From: Grosmannia clavigera kw1407 | Taxonomy: Eukaryota > Ascomycota > Sordariomycetes > Ophiostomatales > Ophiostomataceae | Reading direction: 5' to 3' | DNA length: 64,000 bases | Assembly: GCF_000143105.1 (NCBI RefSeq) | Contig: NW_014040801.1 | Span: 1,060,559-1,124,558 of the forward strand | Part shown: piece after piece, positions 31,371 through 42,600 of the stretch | Numbering within the stretch: position 1 is the stretch's first letter | How the letters are laid out: each line of letters starts with the position of its first letter | Program-made: the position numbers and the translations under genes | Notes under the pieces: generated by a model | The model's database searches: none | Told to the model about the DNA's origin: nothing | What the model saw: only the letters and a program-made list of their open reading frames with translations

Positions 31371-34220
31371 ATGGTTGGTCTGGGTCCAAAGCCCCCCCCT
31401 TCCCGAAAGGGAACAGGTACGTGAAGTGGAAGCGCGTCGCCTTACCGATGAAACGAATGCGCGTGCGGCATGCGGCTATATGCGTACCTGCTGTTCCTGC
31501 TACTTACGACCATCCGTCTGGCCGGCCTGCTTTGTTCTGGCCGGCCGTTCTGCACCGATCGAATGCTACATCACGTTCCTCCCCGCTCGACACAACCCCA
31601 TTACAAGATACATGAGCACGCGAACACACGAGCACCATCTACACCGTCTCGCTTACCCTCTCTTTCTTCTTCGTTATCCCCGGTATTACTGCACCCTTAC
31701 TTGGAAGTCGTCCTATTGTTTCGATGACACACTCCGTTGTCCGGAGACATTCGGGAGACGTGCCGCCGAATGCTGTTGGCTACCAGCGATTGCTTTCCAT
31801 CCACACTCGCTTTCTACATCATCCCCCCCCCACACAAGCCACACCCTCTGCGAACTTGGTTCACTGCGTCATCGGCAGTACACCGGTCGCGCTAGATCTA
31901 TTATTCGCCGGACCAAGCCTGCTGCCGCTCGTTCGTACCCTGTCGTTCCCAGAGAAAGCCGACGAGCTAGTATCTTGGAAATACGGGCAGTCTGGATCCA
32001 CGGCGAAGCGGACTAGGAGGGTCCGACATCTGCGGCTCTCGCTGTTACTATCACACAGGCTAGCCGACCGGCTACTGGTGCATAGTAGTGCATGGTGCTC
32101 GTCTGACCCCCCCCCTCTACTTCACTTACCCCTTGTCCTCTTTATTGCCGTCCGGCTTGTTTTGGTAGTCTCATTGAAAGCTACATATAAGCCGCGCGAA
32201 CCTGAACTTGGGCTAGCAGCTTGTTCTTTGCCACCCCTTCGTGCTACCCAACATCTTCTCTTCCTTCCTTTTTACGTCAATTTCAATTTGTACATATTCT
32301 GCCACTTCTTTCTGCACATCTGTCTATATCTGGACGGTTACACCCAAGGACAATCGGACCTCGAACTTGCAAAGTTCCTCGGCTGTCCTCTGCAAAATCA
32401 TGGCAGCTGTCACACCTCCTCTGACTCCCGGCCGATTGGCAGGCTCGTGGGCCAAGGAGCGCACGGAGCATGTCGAGAACATAAACTGCAAGCCTGCCGC
32501 ACTCTGTCTATATAGAAGCAGGATGGACTAGAATTGTACGAAAGTGTGTGCTAATGTGTCTTGCAGGCATTTTCAACGATCTCAAGCAGGAGATCGAGAA
32601 GTTGGAGCAGATGTTTACTGTGCCGGGCGAGAAGCTCAAGGCCATCACGGCACACTTTGTGACGGAGCTGGACAAGGGCCTCAGCGTTGCGGGCGGAAGC
32701 ATTGTGAGTTTGTCACTTGCTGGTGCGACCTAGGGTGGTGTGCTGACACGGCATCACACATCACAGCCGATGAATCCGACGTGGGTGATGTCGCTGCCTG
32801 ACGGCTACGAAACGGGGACGTTTCTGGCACTGGACATGGGCGGCACGAACCTGCGGGTCTGCGAGATCACGCTCACGGACCAGAAGTCAGAGTTTGACAT
32901 AATTCAGTCCAAGTACCGCATGCCGGAGGAGCTGAAGTCGGGTGATGCTGAGGAGCTCTGGGAGTACATCGCCGACTGCGTGCACCAGTTTGTGGAGACA
33001 CACCACAGCGACGTGGCCAAGCTCGAGAAGCTGCCCCTCGGGTTCACGTTTTCGTACCCGGCGACGCAGCACTACATTGACGAGGGTGTGCTGCAGCGGT
33101 GGACCAAGGGGTTTGACATTGCTGGCGTCGAAGGCCGCAATGTTGTCCCCATGTTCGAGGCGGCTCTAGCGGCTCGTGTAAGTGCAGCATAGAGCGGATG
33201 TCTTGTGTAAGCAAGAGCTGACAGTCGAATAGGGAACACCGATCAAGATGGCTGCCCTGATTAACGACACGACCGGCACGCTGATTGCGTCGGCTTACAC
33301 GGATACGAAGATGAAGATCGGCTGCATCTTTGGCACGGGCTGCAACGCCGCGTACATGGAGAATTGCGGGTCAATTCCTAAGCTGGCCGATATGAACCTG
33401 CCGCCTGACCTGCCGATGGCGATCAACTGCGAGTGGGGCGCTTTCGACAACGAGCACAAGGTGCTGCCTCGGACACCGTATGACGTCATTATTGACAACG
33501 AGTCGCCGCGTCCCGGACAGCAGGCTTTCGAGAAGATGATTGCCGGCCTGTACCTGGGCGAGATCTTCCGCCGGACCTTGGTGGATCTGCACGACAACCA
33601 CGAAACGCACATTTTTGCAGGCCAGGACGTTTCCAAGCTGCGCCGTGCCTACACGCTAGACTCGTCTTTCCTGTCGGCCATTGAGGAGTACGTTGGCGCC
33701 ACTCGTCCCATGACTTGATTCATGTTTATTCATTTTAATCTATTTGCACCCTTCTGTCTGGCATCCTGCGGCTAATACTCAACCCCCTCTTTCTAGTGAT
33801 CCGTGGGAGAACCTGCAGGAGACATTTGATCTGTTCCGGGACAAGCTCGGCCTCAGCCCCAACCTACCGGAGCTGGAGCTGGCACGCCGGCTAGCAGAGC
33901 TGATCGGCACGCGGGCAGCACGGCTCTCGGCATGCGGTGTGGCTGCCATTGCGACGAAGAAGGGATACAAGACATGCCACGTCGGCGCCGACGGCTCTGT
34001 GTTTAACAAGTACCCACACTTTAAGGCGCGGGGTGCCCAGGCTCTTCGGGAGATTCTTGACTGGCCGGAGAAGACGGACCCGACGGAGGAGGACCCGATT
34101 GAAATTCTGGCGGCCGAGGACGGAAGTGGTGTGGGGGCGGCACTGATTGCGGCTCTGACGCTGAAGCGGGTGCAGGAGGGCAACCTGTCGGGGATTTTGC
34201 ACCCGGAGAACTTCAAGTGA
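31371..34220 (+). CDS. HXK1: Hexokinase
   Basis: Five exons: 31371-31416, 32567-32703, 32767-33177, 33233-33687 and 33797-34220, 490 residues. Exon 1 codes MVGLGPKPPPSRKGT, the start known from Sordariomycete hexokinases. It is followed by a 1150-bp intron with a GTACGT donor and CTTGCAG acceptor, far longer than the others here (53-109 bp). Motifs: LDMGGTNLRVCEI (phosphate 1), LGFTFSYPATQ (sugar), LINDTTGTLIASAYTD (phosphate 2), VGADGSVFNKYPHF and EDGSGVGAALIAAL. It is a hexokinase and not a glucokinase, by SIPMNPTWVM and FDIIQSKYRMPEEL. It phosphorylates glucose and fructose in the cytosol and may act in carbon repression. A second in-frame ATG at 32401 lies inside intron 1. Confidence 0.94.
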
Positions 34221-34331
34221 AAGGGATGAAAACTAGATGCTATCCCCTTCCGTGTTCTCTGGCACGATTGGATGACAAGTGTAATTTAGGTGCGAGATAA
34301 CACAGCAAATGAATGTGTGTGCCAAATCTTG

Positions 34332-34354
34332 GAGAGAGAGAGAGAGAGAGAGAG
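34332..34354. repeat. (GA)n microsatellite
   Basis: A run of about 11 GA units in the short spacer between the 3' ends of hexokinase and RMT2, followed by more GA-rich sequence. Probably length-variable. Confidence 0.9.
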
Positions 34355-34427
34355 CGTGAGAGAGAAGGACGAGGTTCAGCCATCAGCCCATGAACGTGCA
34401 GACGGGCAGACGGTATTCTGTATGAGG

Positions 34428-35744
34428 TCAGCAGGTGGTTTCCTTGGGAGCTTGGAGGGATTCAAAGGCGACGAGCTTACTGTCTAGGGTCCAATAGGGA
34501 CGGACGATGCCTTCCCAGGCACCCTTTCCAGGAGCATCAAGTCCATCATCAGCCAAGGCAACGTCGACATCGTGCCAGGTGACGTCGAAGCCAGCTTCGG
34601 AGAGATGCATTTCAACGACGCGGGTATAGACGTCGTAGCAGATGCGGCGATCGGCGCCGAGACCGTGGAAGAAACCAAAGACGCCGTCGTCGTGCAGCAG
34701 GCCGGGGATGTAGTCGGAGAAGAAGCGGTGCAGCTGGGCGTAGTCCTCGCCAAAGGTGTCAAAGTAGATCGCGTCATAGAGCTCGCCCTGGGCCAGCAGG
34801 ACAGGGCAGAGATCCTGCCAGCGGCCGCGATGGACCTTGAAGGCGCCCGGCTGTGGTCCTGTGGCCTCCCAGGCAACGCCAAAGTCAGCCGCGTGGTCAT
34901 GGCTTTCATCCTGGGCCTCTGCTGGCCGGTCCAATCGTGCGAGCACGTCTGGATGCGCCTCGATGATGTGATGGCGGGCCGGACGGCGGGCGGCCAGCAT
35001 GCTGTCGATGATGCCGAGGCCGAAGCCGATGTTGAGCACGCGCTTTCCCTCGCCAGCATCACCCAACAGCCCGTCGACGCTGCGGCGCATAATATCCGTC
35101 TCCCAGGCCATCATGACGCCGTTGCCGGCCGCGTCGACGAGCTTGCCGTCGGTCAGCGTCAGGTGCGACTCGAGATAGGGCGCCTCGGCCTTGGTCTCTT
35201 CGGTCTCGGCATCCGTCTTCTCGGCCTCGACCACGACCACATCCTCCTCGACCAGCACGTCCTCCTCGGCCGTCGTCCCCTCCTCCTCGACCATCACGCC
35301 CTCGTCGTCCTCGTCCTCGTCGCCCGAAGAGAGCTCCTCGTATCCGCCCAGAACGGCAAACAGCATCTCGGCCCGCACGCCCGCGTTGACGCACAGCTCG
35401 TACAGCGCCGGCCGGCCCAATCGCCAGGCCACGCAGCCGGGTGTCTCGTTGTGGTCGTCCACGTCGTTCCAGATGGCCCCCGCCGTCAGCAGCTGCCGCA
35501 CCGTCGCTTCGGCCGCCGTCATGTCCATCTCCTCGTCCGACCCGCTTCCCGCACCCATCGACCGGATCGCTGCATGCAGCGGGCTCTCGCCTGTCGCCGG
35601 GTCCCGGCAGTTGGCCTTGCCCAGGCCCTTGAGCAGCGGCTTCAGCGCCGCAGTGTCGTGGCACCAGGCCGCTCGCAGAACCGCCTGCACGTCCTGCGGA
35701 CAGTCCGGCGAGATGCGCGCATCGATGGCATCGGCGTCCGCCAT
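34428..35744 (-). CDS. RMT2: RMT2, protein arginine N5-methyltransferase
   Basis: Single exon, 438 residues, starting at MADADAIDARISPDCPQ; an upstream in-frame ATG at 35795 would add 17 residues. The N-terminal third carries ankyrin-like repeats (ESPLHAAIRSM, NETPGCVAWRLGRPALYELC). An acidic linker of about 50 residues with many Glu and Val follows. The methyltransferase domain has the SAM motif VLNIGFGLGIID, an acidic HHIIEAHPDVL strand and YDAIYFDTFGEDY. Rmt2 methylates the delta nitrogen of an arginine; in yeast the substrate is ribosomal protein L12 (uL11). Cytosol and nucleus. It is convergent with hexokinase, 207 bp apart. Confidence 0.95.
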   Translation of the reverse strand: MADADAIDARISPDCPQDVQAVLRAAWCHDTAALKPLLKGLGKANCRDPATGESPLHAAIRSMGAGSGSDEEMDMTAAEATVRQLLTAGAIWNDVDDHNETPGCVAWRLGRPALYELCVNAGVRAEMLFAVLGGYEELSSGDEDEDDEGVMVEEEGTTAEEDVLVEEDVVVVEAEKTDAETEETKAEAPYLESHLTLTDGKLVDAAGNGVMMAWETDIMRRSVDGLLGDAGEGKRVLNIGFGLGIIDSMLAARRPARHHIIEAHPDVLARLDRPAEAQDESHDHAADFGVAWEATGPQPGAFKVHRGRWQDLCPVLLAQGELYDAIYFDTFGEDYAQLHRFFSDYIPGLLHDDGVFGFFHGLGADRRICYDVYTRVVEMHLSEAGFDVTWHDVDVALADDGLDAPGKGAWEGIVRPYWTLDSKLVAFESLQAPKETTC

Positions 35745-36925
35745 CGTCTCGGATTCTGTTCTGGGGATCTTCCTTTGGTGGCGGGGTGACTTCATATTCG
35801 GTGCAAGCTCGTTGAGTCTCAATTTTCCTTTTCCACTGAAGATAAGATACCAGTTTTGTCGTCCCACTATTATCGAACGCAACCAGCCAATCACAGGTGT
35901 GCGCCTGCTCGCAACGAGCCTGCAGATTCTTTTTGATCACGTCCAACACATGTGAAATAAAAAATGCTCTTGCAGACTGCAACCTTGTTGAAACACGTGC
36001 GTCTAGTGAGCTCTAACAGCTGGCAGGTGCCAGGCTACCGTCGTCCGGATGCACTCCGCTATACTCCGTGCTCCGTACTTCGTAATGGTGAACGAATTGC
36101 ACAGCAACCAGAAACCCCGCTATTACGCACCCTATTGGCCCCACAGCCTGATCTGAGTCTGGGGCGACAATGATCCACCCTGCAGTGCCTGCATTGACCA
36201 ATCACAACTCTCGAATGGCCAACGTGGCTCGCTCGAGGTAAATACCTCGCAATCTGGAGCCTCGCTAAGTACCTAAGCAGCATCAGCTCCAGAGCTCCTA
36301 CCACCCTTTTCGCAGTCTGAGGCTGTTTTTCGTCCTCATCGTTGGCAGCCCGTTTCCCTCGACTCTGCGCAATCAGAGCCACCGCGCCCTTGTTCGTGTT
36401 CCCATCGCTCGTTTTTTCCGGTACGTTTCATCTCCTGGTACGACTGACTTTTCTGCCGGTCTGTCTCGCTTTTGCTTTTGGCGGCCGCTATTCCAAGCGA
36501 CTGCAAAACACACATTTGCGCTCCCTCTGGCAGCTGCTCGGGCTCCGCTGACCCTCGTTCACAAGCTATTCTTGCTGATTCGTGCTCTGTGCCATATATG
36601 CTGTTCGTTCTTCCCGCCCCCTGACGTTTTCTATTTTGTCCTCGTCTTGTCGTCCTTTTCCCTTCACACCGTCTACCAACAGCACTGTCTCTCGTCCATA
36701 AAACACTAGCTTTTGTTGCGACCTTGGCACTAACATATTTCCTCATGCTGGTCATCGAAGACCTCAAAACGCACAAGAAGACGTGGCAGTCTACTCCTGA
36801 TCGACGGCGTAGCGCAGTCAGCAGCAATACCGTTCCCTCCTCGACCATTAGCAGAAAACACAGGCCACTCCGACGAAAAAAAGAAGTTTGCCAGCAGTTG
36901 GCGTGCGCCGCCCGGAATCGTCGTT
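35745..36925. promoter_or_regulatory. Divergent promoter RMT2 / VTC4
   Basis: About 1.18 kb with no convincing gene. CACGTG lies at 35995-36000 and CACATGTG at 35948-35955. CACGTG is the core of Pho4/NUC-1 sites, which matters because VTC4 is a phosphate-response gene in other fungi. TACTCCGTGCTCCGTAC (36062-36078) belongs to the dispersed palindrome family. CCAAT-type words occur near 36134 and 36199. The 3' part (36400-36700) is pyrimidine-rich. Confidence 0.5.
36062..36078. repeat. TACTCCGTGCTCCGTAC, palindrome-family relative
   Basis: Two overlapping CTCCGTA-like words, relatives of the GGAGTACTCC/TACGGAGTA family, between RMT2 and VTC4. Confidence 0.5.
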
Positions 36926-37105
36926 ATGAAGTTCGGCGACCAGCTGCGGTCCAGCATCATTCGCGAGTATGAATGGTCCTATCTGGACTACGAGGGCCTG
37001 AAGGACAAACTGCGGACGCCCAGCGGACCGCTTGTTGCAGTCGACGCAGCCGAACAGCAAGTGTCAGCGGGCGACAATGGCGGCAAGAAGGCGGCGAAAA
37101 ATAAG

Positions 37106-37139
<34 letters not shown>

Positions 37140-39541
37140 TATTTCCACAGATGCGGCGGGAATGGACCGAGGAAGACGAGGCCGGGTTCGTGACAGTGCT
37201 GGAGAACGAGTTGGAGAAGGTGCACCAGAAGCAGCAGGTGAAGGCCATCGAGATCCAGCGGATGATTGCGGTCAGCGAGCGTGAGGTCAACGATGTGGTC
37301 AACCGGTTGCGCGAGCGTGGTACTGGGCCGGGGCCAGCCGAAGAGGAGTTTATACTGCTCGAGGAAGACCTCAGCGACATCATTGCCGACGTGCACGACC
37401 TGGCCAAGTTTGTGCAGGTCAACTACACTGGCTTCTACAAGATCATCAAGAAGCACGATGTGAGTCTGCTGTCCTTCCTGTTCTCCCGCACGGTTTCCGG
37501 TCCTCTAATGCGAATAGAAAATGACGGGATGGCACCTGCGGCCAGTGTTCGACACGCGATTAAAGGCCAAACCGTTCTACAAGGAGAACTACGACGCGTC
37601 GGTGGTGAAGCTGTCAAAGCTGTACGACCTGGTGCGGACACGCGGCAACCCGGTGACAGGCGACAGCAGCGCGGGCGGGTCGCAGGCGAGCTTCATCCGC
37701 CACACGACCAAGTACTGGGTGCACCCGGACAACGTGACGGAGCTGAAGCTGATCATCCTAAAGCACCTGCCGGTTCTGGTGTTCAATGCGAGCAAGGAGT
37801 TTGACCAGCAGGACTCGGCGATCACGTCGATCTACTACGACAACCCCGAGAGTTGGGACCTGTACGAGGGCCGGCTGAAGAAGACGGAGGGAGCAGAGGC
37901 GATCCGGCTGCGGTGGTACGGCGGGATGCGGACGGAGACCATTTTTGTGGAGCGCAAGACGCACCGAGAGGACTGGACGGGCGAGAAGTCGGTCAAGGCG
38001 CGGTTTGCGATCAAGGAGAAGAACGTGAACGCCTACATGCGGGGCGAACTGCTGCCAGCGGCGATCTTTGAGAAGGCGCGCAAGGAGGGACGCAAGTCGA
38101 AGGCGGCGATCGCAGAAGACGAGCGGCTGGCAGCCGAGGTGCAGTACTCGGTGCTGAAGAAGGGGTACCGGCCGGTTTGCCGGTCGTTTTACAACCGGAC
38201 GGCATTTCAGCTGCCGGGCGACGCGCGTGTGCGAATCTCGCTGGACACGGAGCTGACGATGGTGCGGGAGGACAACCTGGACGGGGTGCAGCGATCGGGC
38301 GAGAACTGGCGGCGAATGGACATTGGGATCGACTATCCATTCTCACAGCTGCCGCCGGCCGACGTGGAGCGGTTTCCATACGCAGTGCTGGAGGTGAAGC
38401 TGCAGACACAGACGGGCCAAGAGCCGCCCGAGTGGGTGCGGCAGCTGATCTCGAGCCATCTGGTGGAGGCGGTGCCCAAGTTTGGCAAGTTTATCCACGG
38501 CGTGGCGACGCTGTTTCCGACGCGCATCCACCTGCTGCCGTTCTGGCTGCCGCAGATGGACGTGGACATCCGCAAGCCGCGGTCGCACGACTTTGGCATC
38601 CGGCGAACCGGACACTCGGCGACGACAGTGACGTCGGAGTCAGACGACGAGGACTTTGACTCGGATGACGAAGACGACAGCAACGAGACGGCGGTGGTGT
38701 CAACACGTCGGCAGGTGGGAAACGGAAACGGCAGCAGTTCGCAAGCCGACGCGAGAGTGGACGTGGAGGACCAGACAGCCGACGGAAGTCCAGGCACGGC
38801 GACAGCTGGTGGCAGCGGACTGCGGGATCCGTATCCGGTGTACGAGTCGGAGGACGAGGAGGATGGCGAAGAGGATGGCGAAGAGGACGGCGAGGCAACG
38901 GCGCTGGAGGAGGCACGGCGTGTCGGTGGCTGGACGTACTGCTCGGCACTGCTGTCAGCGTATGGACGAGCAGCTGGCCGGAACGCGGCAGCAGTGGCTC
39001 ATGCGCTGGTGCCACATCCACGTGGATCGGCCATCCCGCAGAACGAGCGGCTGCGGCAGCTCTTTGGCACGGCCGACGTGCAGACGAAGCGGTTTCGCGC
39101 GCCCAAGGGCAAGAAGATTTACGTTCCTGTGCGGGTCGAGCCCAAGGTGTATTTTGCGGCAGAGCGGACCTTTTTAGGATGGGTGAGTTTGATTTTGTTT
39201 TTGTCCTCTCGTTTGTCTTTCTTTTCTCTCCCACCTACCCCTACTAATCCTCCCAGCTCGAATACTCCATCTACATTGGCACAATCGCGGCCACGCTGCT
39301 CAACTTCGGCTCCAAGCCCAACAGCCTCTCGTTTGTGGTCGCCGGTGCCTTCACCTTGCTGGCCGTTGCATGCCTCGTCTACTCGTCCGGCATGTACTTT
39401 TACCGCAGCCAGGCGATCCGCACGCGGCGTGCGTCGGCCAAGTTCTACGATCGCGTCGGTCCGTCGGTGCTGTGCGGCGCCCTGCTGGTGGCCGTGATGC
39501 TGAACTTTGCCTTTGAGGGTCGGTCACGGAAGTTGTGGTGA
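36926..39541 (+). CDS. VTC4: VTC4, polyphosphate polymerase of the vacuolar transporter chaperone
   Basis: Three exons, 36926-37459, 37518-39182 and 39257-39541, 827 residues. An SPX domain (MKFGDQLRSSIIREYEWSYL to KIIKKHD, residues 1-178) senses inositol pyrophosphate; it contains a run of ten Gln (residues 62-71) in a lysine-rich loop. The central tunnel domain has RLRWYGGMRTETIFVERKTH and SVKARFAIKEKNVNAYM, the basic residues expected of the ATP-dependent polyP polymerase. A long acidic, disordered linker follows (about residues 545-640). Exon 3 supplies a DUF202-like membrane part with three spans (SIYIGTIAATLLNF, FVVAGAFTLLAVACLVY, LCGALLVAVMLNFAF). It makes and imports polyP at the vacuole membrane. 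Confidence 0.97.
37109..37138 (+). repeat. CAG microsatellite coding Gln10 in VTC4
   Basis: Ten consecutive CAG codons in the SPX domain of VTC4, after a Lys-rich KNKK stretch. The tract lies in the loop between SPX helices and may vary in length between strains. Confidence 0.95.
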
Positions 39542-39664
39542 TGGTCACGTGTTTGTGTTAGTATAGATTGGGTTATGGAAGTCGTGATTCAATTCAGAAA
39601 TTCAGATACTGTCTGCTCGTCCGTCTAGGCGCAATCAACCCTGATCCGTTCCATTCCAAGTCTC

Positions 39665-42600
39665 CTATCCGACCCGGTTCAGCCGCCGAATGGTCCGACG
39701 GGCGCCCTCGCCGCTGACGGAGACGGATCCGTCCATCTCGAGACTGCGCACGCACTCGGCCAGGTCAGACGGCTCGACCGGCACGGATGCGGTCTCCGCC
39801 AGACGACGGGCGAGATCTGCATAGCGCATAGTGAGCGGGCCAGCACCAGGACCGGCGCCCTGGCCCTGCTGATGCTCGTCGAGCAGGCGGACGACGGCGA
39901 CGCGCAAATCAGCGCGGCGCTTTCGCTCGGCAGCGCTGGTGCCTTCTGTCAGCAAGGACATGTCGATGCGGCCCTGGGCGTCGGTAGCGGCGGTCTTGAG
40001 GGCGGACTGGATGAGGCGATGGGCCTCGCGGACATCGGCAGCAGTGACGGTGGTGGCGAGACGCATCTTGGCGTGGGCCTCGGCGAGACGAACCATGCTC
40101 TCGAGCTGGCGCGTGGTGGCAGTGATGCGCTTTTCGGCTGCGCGCACGTCCTGGCCGAGACGGCGCATCTCGACGTAGGCCTCGACCAGAGCAGAGCCTG
40201 CCTCGGCCGAGAGCACCGGATGCACGTGGGCGCGCGCAAAGGAGATGTACGAGGTCAGAAACTCGACAGGCAGCAGCTCGCTGGCCGATCGGGCCGACTG
40301 CGGCTTGTCCTCGAGGTACATTGACAACAGATGGCGAGCCAGCCGACGGTCGGCCTTGTCGTCGGCACGGTCCAGGATCAGGTACACCAGGTCAAACCGC
40401 GACAGCAGCGTCGGCGGCAGGTCAATGTTCTGCGGCACCGGCAGGTCTGGGTTGTATCGGCTGCCAATCGGATTCGCCGATGCCAGGATGCTCGTGCGCG
40501 CGTTCAGCGTCGTGATGATGCCTGCCTTGGCCACCGATACCGTCTGCTGCTCCATCACCTCGTGCAACACCGACCGGGTCGACTCGCTCATCTTGTCAAA
40601 CTCGTCAATGCAGCAGACGCCGCCGTCCGACAACACCAGCGCACCTGACTCCAATACGAGCTGTCTCGTCTCCGGGTCACGTGACACATACGCCGTCAAA
40701 CCCACCGCCGACGACCCTTTGCCGCTCGTGTAGACGCCGCGTGGCGCGATCTTGTGCACGTAGCTGAGCATCTGCGACTTGGCTGTCGACGGGTCGCCGC
40801 ACAGCAGCACGTTGATGTCGCCGCGGTATCGCGGACTGCCGCCCTTTTGGAACGTCTTGTTGGTGCCGCCAAACAGCTGCAGCAGGATCCCCTTCTTGAC
40901 GTCGTCCAGCTCGTAGATCGATGGGGCCAGCGAACGTGCCAGAAGGTCGTAGAGGTCCGCCCGTCCTGCCGTCGCCCGGATCTGCGCTTCTTCCTCGGCC
41001 GTCCACGACCGCGTCTCCTCCATGCGGTTGGCCATTCCGGCTTCACCGCCCGTTGCTGCTGCTGCTGCCGCATCGACATCCTGGCCGTTGCTCTCTTGAC
41101 CGCCGGCCTCGCCGTCCAGCGTCGATGGGTCGGCACCCAGCCGCCGCGCGTCCACCTTCTGGATGTGCAGCACGTCTACGTACGTCTTGTGCACGCTCAT
41201 CACCGTACGCTGCCGCGGGTTCACGCGCACCGGATTGACCCGGAATATGCCGGTGATTAGTACCCGGTCACCGGCCTTGCAAAAGTCCACCAGCTCGTTG
41301 TACACGCACACCGACACCGAGTGCGGCGTCTGGCCGGCCGGCACGGCATCCGGCGTCTCTTGCAGCTTGATCACCTGCTTGTCCTCGAAGATGCACCGGT
41401 TGTGCACGATCTGCATCGAGTTGCTTGTCCCGCACGTCGGCCGTGGACACCGTGTCGGTTCGCGGATCTTGCCTCGGTCCAAGCTCACCGTCACCGAGTG
41501 ATTGCATGCCTGGCATTTGAAAAAGGCGTCCTTCATGTCTGGGATCACCGGCGTCGTCCGGATCACCAGCCCCTTCACCGCGATCAGTCGGTCCATGTCT
41601 GACGGGTTCAGCTCCCGCAGGTTCGTCGACGTGTCTAGCCCAAACGGCCGCACAATGTACACCGTCTTGCTAACGTCATCTTCCAGTGTCGATGCTGCTG
41701 CTGCTGCTGCTGCCGCTGCTCCTCCATTCTGCGATGGCCGAGGCGTCTCCGGCGGCTCTGAGCCACGCTCCGAGCTGGGAAAGTGGACGTCCGAGCTCTG
41801 ACTGCCCGCAGCTGCCGCCCTGGACTGCGATGTCTGCGACGAAGAGGCCGACGCTGCCGCTGCTGCTGCTGCCTTCTGCCGGTTGGCCTCGCCGTGAGCC
41901 AGTTCCGACATCAGATCGTGCACCGACTGGTCCATGATCGGCACGATTTCCTGCGGGTATGCCTGTGCCTGGTACCACAGCTTGTTCGTGCGCGGGTACG
42001 CCTTGAGGTCGCGGATGTCGACGTAGAGCCGCGTTGTTCCCAGCAGCAGCATGTTTTGCATCGTCTCCCAGTACGGTCGCGACTCGGCGTCAGCCCGGCC
42101 AGCCGTTTCGGCTTCGCTCATGCCGTCCAGCCAGAGCCGGTACTTGCGTGTAAAGTTGCGTAGAAAGTCCTTGAACGACGCAAACGTGTCGTCAATCGAC
42201 ACTGTCGTGCCCCAAATCAGGCTCTGGCTGTGGCCGCCCAGTGCCTGTGCTTCTGACGTGTCCAATCCGTGAGCCGCAAACGAGCCGGCCTCGGACCCGG
42301 GCGTCGCCGCCTCGCTCATCACCCGCCCGGCGTCGTCCAGCATGATGCGGCGAGGCGGACCCCGCGGCGTGCGAGACAGCGCGTCCGAATGGATGTCGCC
42401 CCGCCGCGAGCGTCCAGGCCCGGCCGATCCCGACCGCTGCTCGACAAAGAGTCCGCTGCTCTCGCTGCGCAGATCCGACTGCAGCAGGTTTCGTCCCGGA
42501 CTCGAGCTCGGATCGTACCGGATTGGAGACGACCCGCCAACGCCCAGAAAAGCACTCGCCCGCGGTGTTCGCTCGCCTGCTGAGACGCTCTGTGTGTCGC

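Noticed and set aside
31375..32515. Two long plus-strand frames inside hexokinase intron 1
   Set aside because: The first begins one frame off the hexokinase start and runs through the donor; neither has domain-like sequence. CT-rich DNA has few stops.
34572..35982. Plus-strand frame of 405 codons and a second minus-strand frame of 307 codons over RMT2
   Set aside because: Both are other-frame shadows of RMT2 in GC-rich DNA. Only the RMT2 frame shows family motifs; the others show repetitive Gly/Arg or Val/Asp text.
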